Positions 57,186-64,000 of a stretch of DNA of 64,000 nt are shown here, piece by piece. How positions within the stretch are numbered: position 1 is the stretch's first letter; each line of letters starts with the position of its first letter. The DNA is taken from NCBI GenBank assembly GCA_020726505.1, contig JAHLEZ010000015.1, forward strand, positions 1,488,001-1,552,000, given 5' to 3'. Below the pieces are notes generated by a model. That model did no database searches, was not told the origin of the DNA, and saw nothing but the letters and a program-made list of their open reading frames with translations. This stretch comes from Leptodontidium sp. MPI-SDFR-AT-0119. Its lineage: Eukaryota; Ascomycota; Leotiomycetes; Helotiales; Leptodontidiaceae. The translations under genes and the position numbers were made by a program.

Positions 57186-59390
57186 TCATATCCTTGAATT
57201 GCCACCAAGGTTCAGCCATGACATGTCCGCTGTCGGAGGTACTTGTGGAACAGCAGGCTCAGCACCGGGGAAGCGCGTGTCTCTGTTGTTGAAGGTGCCA
57301 GTATTCCGGCTAACGGTTGGTGCATAGACGCTTTCCGAATAATTACTCGCTCGGGTATTCCAGCCGCCGCTGCCACCAACAGGTGTCCAGGCGTTTTGCT
57401 CGTTGACACTTGCAGGTATACCACTCGAGAATGCATCATGTCGATCATCGTTGAATGATGACATGGAACTGATGGACCCAGATCTTTCAATCTTGCCTGA
57501 CATCTCTCCGGAAAGTGGGAACTTGCTGGAGGGATGTGCAACGGTCGGGCTACCAGACATCACTCGATTCAGCTCCGGCCTATCTCCGATCTTCAAAGGC
57601 GGTACGATAGCCGAATTGCGAGTAGGCATTTGGTGTATCGAGTATTCTGAGCTTCGATCTGATCCCTCATATGTTGTCCGTTTAGAGCCGAACCCGAGGA
57701 TATTCAGCGAACTTCCTCCAGACCAGTATCGATTCCATCCTGAGCTCCTCCTCGTACTTCCACGTCTCCCACCTCTAGTGCTCCCACGAGGCCTTGGTCC
57801 CGATGGCAGTCCGGATGATGGTCCTGGCCCTCTGTCCTCGGCAAAAGAAACCGTCTTTTCGTCTCTGGTGGCGTTCAAGTATGGCTCCTCTTGCGGCATG
57901 GGCTTGCTGATATTGTTCTTGTAGTTTTTGTTTAAATGACTGCTGGCGTCATTTCCATTCTCGTTTTCCCGGTTGTGACCTGCGCGGCCCATTAATATTG
58001 CCATAGAAGAGAAGGAGCCTTGAGATCCCGATGGTTCATGACCCTGGAACTGTCTCGTCGTAGTCATCTGAGGTAGTCCCCTGTCCGCAAAATCCATCGC
58101 GTTCTTCTCCTCCGGAAGTCCGCTTGCACGTCTCTGATGGCCAGCCTCGGAATGCTGCTTCCTCTTCCTCCTCCAACGGAAACACAATAGTAAAGTGATC
58201 AGTATGAAAGCTACACCGGCAATCGTCCCCAATACAGCTGCAAGAATCTTCGTTGGGACGGGAGTGTCACTGTCCGGTGCACTTGCTGGAGCTGTGGAGG
58301 ATTGTGCGGAACTTGATGCAGTCGCCGATGCGGATGTCGAGGCGGATAGCGATGCTGACGGGGATGTTCCGAGGCCTTGCTGCGTGACTGCCTTCGATCC
58401 AAGTTTGTCTGTTGCGTTTGCCCAAGCATTAGATCTTGCCTTGAATATACACAGTACATCCTCATCGTTCCCTCCGGTGACCACGACCATTCCACTTTGA
58501 TCCTTGGCCACTGTGAATGAAGTCCTGGTAGTCATAGGCGCAAGTGTTCCATTGTAGGCTGGCCAGTCTGCCACCGTAAGCTCTGCTCTTCTGTCCAAAC
58601 CGAGTTTCGTCGCTCGCTTCTCCTTAGCGGGTGCAGAGTTCGGAACTGGGTTTCCATTCGCATCGACCAATATCGTCCGATTGACTTCGTTGGGGGACAC
58701 AGTCATGTCGAAAGTGTAGATCGTCTTGCTTCCATCATTTCCATTGAGTGCAATAGCTTTGATGTTGGAAGTGTTGTAAATAGGGTTGGCAAATGAAGCA
58801 TTCGAGTCAACCCATGATTTCGAAGGGCTAAAAATCATTGCTTTGGTGTTAGTTTCGCTGCCGCCAATGTAAATTGCCTTGCTCTGGGTCCATGGAATTA
58901 GAATGGGAGAGATTGCAGGTGGTGCATTCGCCTCGTAGGCGAGAACCGTGTAAGGTGGTGAAGCCTGAATCGTGAAAGTCTGAGATGAAAGCTGCTTGCT
59001 ACCATCTTGTGTTCCAGCGTAGACCAGAATCGAATCTGAAGTATTCAAGTAAATAGAGTCGTGGTAAAGGCGGTTTTGTGTGACGGCAACGGTTGGGTAT
59101 ATCGTCTCCCAAGTCTGGTTGGAAAAGGTGTACCGCTGTAGTCCTTGGTAACTGGTGTCGTTGGTATTGCCTCCCACGATGTACAATGCTGCAGCACTGG
59201 TATCATTGACCGGCGTCGATTTGACACAGACTCCGCCAGTTACTGGAACACCCATGGATAACTCTGACCATTCTGCACCACTCTCCATCTTCAAAGACTG
59301 AAATGCCGTTGCCGAGTACGTGAACAGAGTGTTATTGAACAATGTCGAACACGAATGGTCCAACGAGTATTGGGGCGTTGGAAGCACCAT
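57186..59390 (-). CDS. Kelch-like ectodomain, single-pass membrane protein (often labelled CLF1-like)
   Basis: One uninterrupted frame of 734 aa. Residues 1-~350 form a kelch/galactose-oxidase-like propeller: ALYIVGGNTNDTSYQGLQRY, ILVYAGTQDGSKQ, KAIYIGGSETNTKAMIFSP and MVVVTGGNDEDVLCIF, with many N-glycosylation sequons. A Ser/Ala/Thr-rich stalk leads to one membrane helix (~382-403, ILAAVLGTIAGVAFILITLL) followed by a basic stop-transfer RWRRKRK. The ~330-residue tail is Ser/Arg/Gly-rich, basic and disordered. I recall homologs annotated as pre-mRNA splicing factor CLF1, but no HAT repeats exist here, so that name looks wrong. The ATG at 59390 is supported because a stop lies just upstream in frame with no AG acceptor between. 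No signal peptide is visible. It could be a cell-surface or wall-sensing protein; that is inference. Confidence 0.88.
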   Translation of the reverse strand: MVLPTPQYSLDHSCSTLFNNTLFTYSATAFQSLKMESGAEWSELSMGVPVTGGVCVKSTPVNDTSAAALYIVGGNTNDTSYQGLQRYTFSNQTWETIYPTVAVTQNRLYHDSIYLNTSDSILVYAGTQDGSKQLSSQTFTIQASPPYTVLAYEANAPPAISPILIPWTQSKAIYIGGSETNTKAMIFSPSKSWVDSNASFANPIYNTSNIKAIALNGNDGSKTIYTFDMTVSPNEVNRTILVDANGNPVPNSAPAKEKRATKLGLDRRAELTVADWPAYNGTLAPMTTRTSFTVAKDQSGMVVVTGGNDEDVLCIFKARSNAWANATDKLGSKAVTQQGLGTSPSASLSASTSASATASSSAQSSTAPASAPDSDTPVPTKILAAVLGTIAGVAFILITLLLCFRWRRKRKQHSEAGHQRRASGLPEEKNAMDFADRGLPQMTTTRQFQGHEPSGSQGSFSSMAILMGRAGHNRENENGNDASSHLNKNYKNNISKPMPQEEPYLNATRDEKTVSFAEDRGPGPSSGLPSGPRPRGSTRGGRRGSTRRSSGWNRYWSGGSSLNILGFGSKRTTYEGSDRSSEYSIHQMPTRNSAIVPPLKIGDRPELNRVMSGSPTVAHPSSKFPLSGEMSGKIERSGSISSMSSFNDDRHDAFSSGIPASVNEQNAWTPVGGSGGWNTRASNYSESVYAPTVSRNTGTFNNRDTRFPGAEPAVPQVPPTADMSWLNLGGNSRI

Positions 59391-62300
59391 GGTGAAAAGA
59401 AAAGGCCGTTATGCTGTCGAAGACTTCGTTCAAATCCAGCTCCGGCATGCAGCCGTGTATTGTCTCTTTCGCAGACAGAGACTATCGTGACATGTTCTCG
59501 AGTTCTTCGCGGTAAGGGTACGGGTGTCGTCGATAGGGAGAAAGTATGCTTTCAAAGCGATCGGTTCTAAGACTGTTGAGGATAGTTCAACTCAAAAGGA
59601 ATCCCCAGACCCAAGATGAACGGTAGTGAGAGTTCGAGTGAAGGGTGACGGGCGGCCCAACTGAGTTCGCATCGAACACTCCGAACGTACAAGGCCAGTT
59701 GTTTCCCAAGGCGAAGGTGGTTTGAAATGTTTGGTGATGGCTCGAGGCACAAGGTCTGCCAGTTACTGAAACGAAGTCGAGAAGTAGGTGTTTGCCCGGT
59801 GCAGTTGAAACTGTGCAGCACTCGGCGATTCGACGACTCGGCTGGCGAATGCTTGTGAATCTGGCACGAGTAGTACGGAGGAGTGAGGAAGGGCAGAGTC
59901 GTCGAAACACGAGATGGTTGAGCACGGAGAAAGGAGTCGAAGCGAGGGTGATTCGATTCGACCCAGAGCAGCAGGAGCTCCACTTCAAGCCAGTCAGTGC
60001 CAGTGCCACGAATGGACGAGCGACGAGGGCCTGCCCTGCACGATGGATCTACAAAACAGAGTTGGTAAATCCGTTTCCACTCTTTCTTATGCAAAGGAAA
60101 GATGGCTGGCGCGGGCTGGACTTTGGGGGGTTGAACTCTGGAGGTGGAAGAATAATCGGGGAGGGAGATGTCGCAGGTAGAGAAATACCGTATGCACGGG
60201 TCGTAAGCAGTACGTAGGAAGCAAGTAGGCAAGTGAGTGAAGGTTGGAATTGGCCGAAAGGAGGAATGTAATTGATCTGTTGATTGACGACTGCAATGGA
60301 AGAATGGAAGGGCCAGGAGAACAGGACAGGGCAGGAGAAAGGGTGGCCGTGGACCTGCAGAATAGATTGAGTGCAGAGGTCCAGGCAGGAGACCAGAGCG
60401 AGAAGAGAGCAGAGCAGCAATCTCCAATCTCCTCCTCTCCTCTCCCCAGCGCGTTGATGGTTGTGAGGGAGGATTTTCAGTGGTTGCCGTCGGGGGCTTA
60501 GCGTGACGGGGGGACCAGGGCTGAAGAAGTTAGTGGCGGCGGATGGCCTGTCGAGTGTCGAGTCCAGTCTTTGACGAACTGCTTGGCGCGCTTTGCTTCC
60601 ATGAGACGGACTTCAGAACTCAATCACGGCACTCACTTGGGGCAGAAGAGAAGAGGTAGGTGATGGGTGGAGGGATGAACATGTTGGAAGGTTGGTTGGT
60701 TGTTTGCTTGCTTGCTTGTTCGGTAAAGGAAGGATTTGTGTTGGGTTTGGTTATGTTGTATTCTGTTGGTTGACGGTAAGAGGATTGATTCGTGGCTGTT
60801 ACGGACTTCAACATGAGATGGGAAAGAAAGAGAACTGGCTATGTCATATGTCCTGAATGACTGGCTACCTTGTGTATAGCCTAACTGATTAAACTCTACC
60901 TTCCTTCAAAGCTTTCAGCAAGTCCAAAAGAAAGAACTATGTTTATTCCATGATCCTACATTTCCACAGCTGTGCTAGCTGCAAAGTGACCCCCAAATGC
61001 GAAAGATATTCCGAATGGCAGCAACAGCTCAGCCATGGTTCATGAACGGCTTATTTTATGATGTGATGGAAGTCTATTAGCTGTGTCACCGCCGTGTTGT
61101 TGAGGCAAAGTGAGAAGTGGCGTGCACCGGACCTCTTCCCCTTTCTTGACTTTTGGACCTGACGGGTGAAAGCCCAAAGTCAAAATAGCCACAGCGCGGG
61201 ATCCCAGCCTCTGCGGCGGCGAAACCCTGGTCGACGGGGGTTCTCAGGTTCTGTACCTGCATCGAGCTGGTCCATGATTGGCGGTATCCAGGGAGCATCT
61301 GCATCGGGCTTGGTGGGGAGATCATGAAACAGCCATCAGAAAAATCCCTGACCAGTGGTGGAATGGGCAATTGACCAATCCTTGCCAGCCAGGCCAAGGG
61401 TGTGTGCCACTGTGTGTGTGGTACAGGACAGTCGGCTGAGATGATGAGATCTTGAGAAGGTGTGATGTTTGGACCTGGAACTCTGGCTGCGTTGCTTTCG
61501 GTGCTTTCTTTGCATTTACGTTGGTTGCCCTGCCCTGCTCGAACCGTGGGAGAGCGACAGCGACAGCCATGCCATGTTCATCTTGCTACCGTGTACTGAC
61601 AGCTCACGGCACACCGCATCCTCAGTGACAGGAACAACCCTCGATATGGCACAGATGTCCCATATTGCAGGCCTGTTATGCAGGATGAACACGTCTACGT
61701 ATTCGTCCTCACCCTCGTCCTCGAGTCTTGTGCCTGCGTCCTGTGTGCTGTGCTGGTTGGTCACATACGGATACTGCATCAACTCTCGTGCTTGCGGAGC
61801 AGACTCCTACCTTTCTTGGCCCTTGGATGCATGTCTGGAGTAATATATTTTCATTTGGGGGCCCAGGGCACAGCGACACCGCTCACGCAATCCATCCCCT
61901 TTCGTAAACGTTGTCTCCAGACGTATGAGCCCACCCCAGCCGCAAAGGCCGAATTCGATATTCGTAGCATGGCATGCCTGTGCCTTTCTTTATTGGCCCA
62001 TATTATACAGTGGTGCTCGGACTCTGAATCCCTTCACAGTCTTCACACCGTTGACAACAGACTCCCAAGCCCTGTTCTCCGGCGAGGCTGTCGCACAAGT
62101 CCCGGGCTCTTGATGGCCAAACGTCGCAGAGCACGCAGGTGGGAGATTCCCAGTGGCTGAGCACAGAACAGAAGGGGGCGATGGCGACGGCGACGGCAAC
62201 TCTCTGCAGCCTGACTCCGAACACCACGTTTCCGATTGTTTCTGAAATACCACCGTTCGTCCAGCCAAGACGGATTTGATGTGTTCCTGCAACAAGAACT

Positions 62301-63599
62301 GTGCGCGTTTCCTTCTCACGCTCTCTCTCTTCTTGCTGCCTTGAGTCGAGACTCAAGAGCTGGGCTGAGCTGAGCTGAGCTTAGTTTGTATTTGGTGGGT
62401 TTACCGGTTATTTCCCAGATGAGTGCCTCATGTCTCCATTCCGCAGCAAGTTGACGACGTGGTGAGTGAGGGGTTCGTCTGGAAGCAAGCCTCTCAGTTC
62501 GTCCTTGGGCGTCAAGGAGACACGGGTACCTAGGTAAGGAGGGAACTCGACTCGGGATTGTACGATCCTGATTCCCATATCGATATCGGTATCAATAGGA
62601 TACGATATCTACCCTGCAGTACGGAGTACGAACGCTGAGCTCAGTCCATTCCAGCGCTTTCATGCCCCGATCGCCCCTCTCACCCCTCTCTCTATCACGG
62701 CTTGATTACCATCGTATCGCTCGCTCGCTCACGTACTCGCAAGGAATCCATCGCCATATCACCCTCCATCATAAGCGCTCAATCTCCATCTCATTTCATA
62801 GAATAATGCAAAATTCGCCATCCACCTTGGTCATGTGCCGCCATTTCATCATATTCGTGGGGTATTGAAGCGCGCGCTGAGCTCCCAATCCCATAGTCAG
62901 CTGTCCTTGAGTGTATCATTGGCTGCAGCGATCCGACAGCATCACAGTCAAATATTGGAAGCTGAAGCACCGAGGGAACAAATCAGGGACCTCCATTGCA
63001 GATGTAATTGAGTTCATGATTACAGAATTCAACGCTGTCCAATTGATCTCCCCTACTAAAGACCCTTCTTTTCTTGCAGGGCTGAACGAGGAGAATCATG
63101 GTGGTCACGTGGGTGCTTCGGGACATCTGGGTCGTGTTTGAGGTCGCACACCGCTGGCTTGCATCTTGCATCGAGGCTCAAAAGCAGTGGAACCTTCTTT
63201 TCCAGCGTCTCGCCCCAAATATAGATCCCGGTCTCCCTTCACTAAAGTATCTTCCGTCCTGCACGTCTTCCCGGGACATCACATCACATCACACTTGGCG
63301 CTAGTGATTATTCAGATGGCAGACATCCCACATCGTCTCGTCTTGAACACTTCGCAAGAAGATGTTGCGAACATGTTATTCTTCAACCGCCCGGTGCATC
63401 TCATGTACTATACCCGCCGATACCAAGCACTCTCATTCTCTTTCTATTTTATCTGCTACTACGGGCCGATCTCGGGTTGTTTTGAATGCTCATTTCTATT
63501 TTTGGTCTGGCCGGATTTGGCCGTGGGCGGCGACGGACAAGAAGTGTGATGTCTGCTTCCGAAGTTTATTTAGATGATACTTGGCTTTGTGTGTGCATG
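59391..63599. other. Intergenic (4.2 kb), no gene recognised
   Basis: Upstream region of the kelch-like gene and beyond. An open minus-strand stretch at 59567-60427 lacks a good ATG and any family motif; it may be part of a long 5' leader. Small repeats are CTTG (60708-60720) and GAGCT (62360-62382). The part after 60800 shows only short overlapping frames on both strands. Confidence 0.5.
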
Positions 63600-63605
63600 C
63601 TTCAG

Positions 63606-64000
63606 CCCAGCCCAGCGTTCAGCGGCCTCGCCGACCCTTTTTCATGGTGGGGTATGGAAATCTTGATGTGATGCGCGTCGGGCGGTGAAAACCAAGTGGG
63701 ATTGAGACTCAGGATGGTGTTGATTTTGACCATGTGTTCAATAAGCTCAGCATCTCTCGGGTAGCTTTGGAGAAACACTTGTCCGGTCTCTTGTTTTGGC
63801 CCAGCTTCAAGCGGCCTGCCGAAATATCTACCCTTGGTATGTTCGAGTCCGCAGTTCATGATTTTTTAAGCATGAAGCGGTGTATGGGATGCTGTTTGGA
63901 TTTGATCATCTGGTCTAATGCATAAGCACTGTAGCTCAGAGTTTCTGATTGACTTTTTATTGTTTTAGCCCAGCGTTAAGCGGCTTGCTGAGATATTTAC
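63606..64000. repeat. Three dispersed copies of a degenerate ~35-bp repeat
   Basis: Starts at about 63606, 63799 and 63968 share GCCCAGC-TT-AGCGGC-T-GC-GA. The last two extend as ...GAAATATCTAC and ...GAGATATTTAC. Spacings are 193 and 169 bp. Differences between copies include several C-to-T and G-to-A changes. The array runs off the window end. Confidence 0.6.

Noticed and set aside
59567..60427. 286-codon minus-strand open stretch upstream of the kelch-like gene
   Set aside because: It has no convincing ATG, no motif, and is Ser/Pro-rich throughout. A splice to the kelch-like frame is blocked by an in-frame stop just before its ATG with no acceptor between.

Overview
This window is chromosomal DNA of a filamentous ascomycete (Pezizomycotina). 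The genes carry short GT-AG introns, mostly 42-60 bp with CTAAC or CTAAT branch sites, and are separated by 0.5-4 kb gaps. The clearest taxonomic marker is a giant Lah/leashin (involucrin-repeat) gene, a family I know only from Woronin-body fungi. The general look suits Leotiomycetes, but that placement is a weak inference.

Layout. (1) 1-665: 3' end of an UNC93-type membrane protein. (2) 2967-3786: a small GPI-anchored cell-wall protein, convergent with a Gln/Pro-rich small gene at 4385-4873. (3) 6557-7688 and 7802-9596: a class II aldolase and a secreted type-B carboxylesterase, convergent with only 113 bp between stop codons. (4) 10263-11933: a BTB/POZ protein. (5) 12882-15369: a flavin-carrier/TRP-like membrane protein. 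(6) 17912-23377: a full-size ABCB transporter in 21 exons. (7) 24280-43461: the leashin gene, 6,340 codons in three exons, nearly a third of the window. (8) 46594-48384: a Mep/Amt ammonium transporter with GATA sites in its upstream region. (9) 50737-53499: a Crt10-like protein. (10) 57186-59390: a membrane protein with a kelch-like ectodomain. The last 4.6 kb has no convincing gene and ends in three copies of a degenerate short repeat.

I rebuilt exon structures by hand. Every complete multi-exon model closes in frame: GPI protein 254 aa, aldolase 285, esterase 534, BTB 438, FLC 748, ABC 1326, Lah 6340, Mep 531, Crt10-like 725.

The genes are mostly unrelated housekeeping and envelope functions: transport, cell wall, septal-pore organisation and nitrogen uptake. 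I see no secondary-metabolite cluster, virus, CRISPR array or convincing tRNA. The most unusual signals are four related 114-121 bp introns inside the ABC transporter gene, with a likely fifth in the aldolase gene. They look like introner-like elements, that is, mobile introns. Also notable are the layered repeat architecture of Lah, including four ubiquitin-binding-like helices, and repeat pairs whose protein sequence is conserved while silent sites have diverged.
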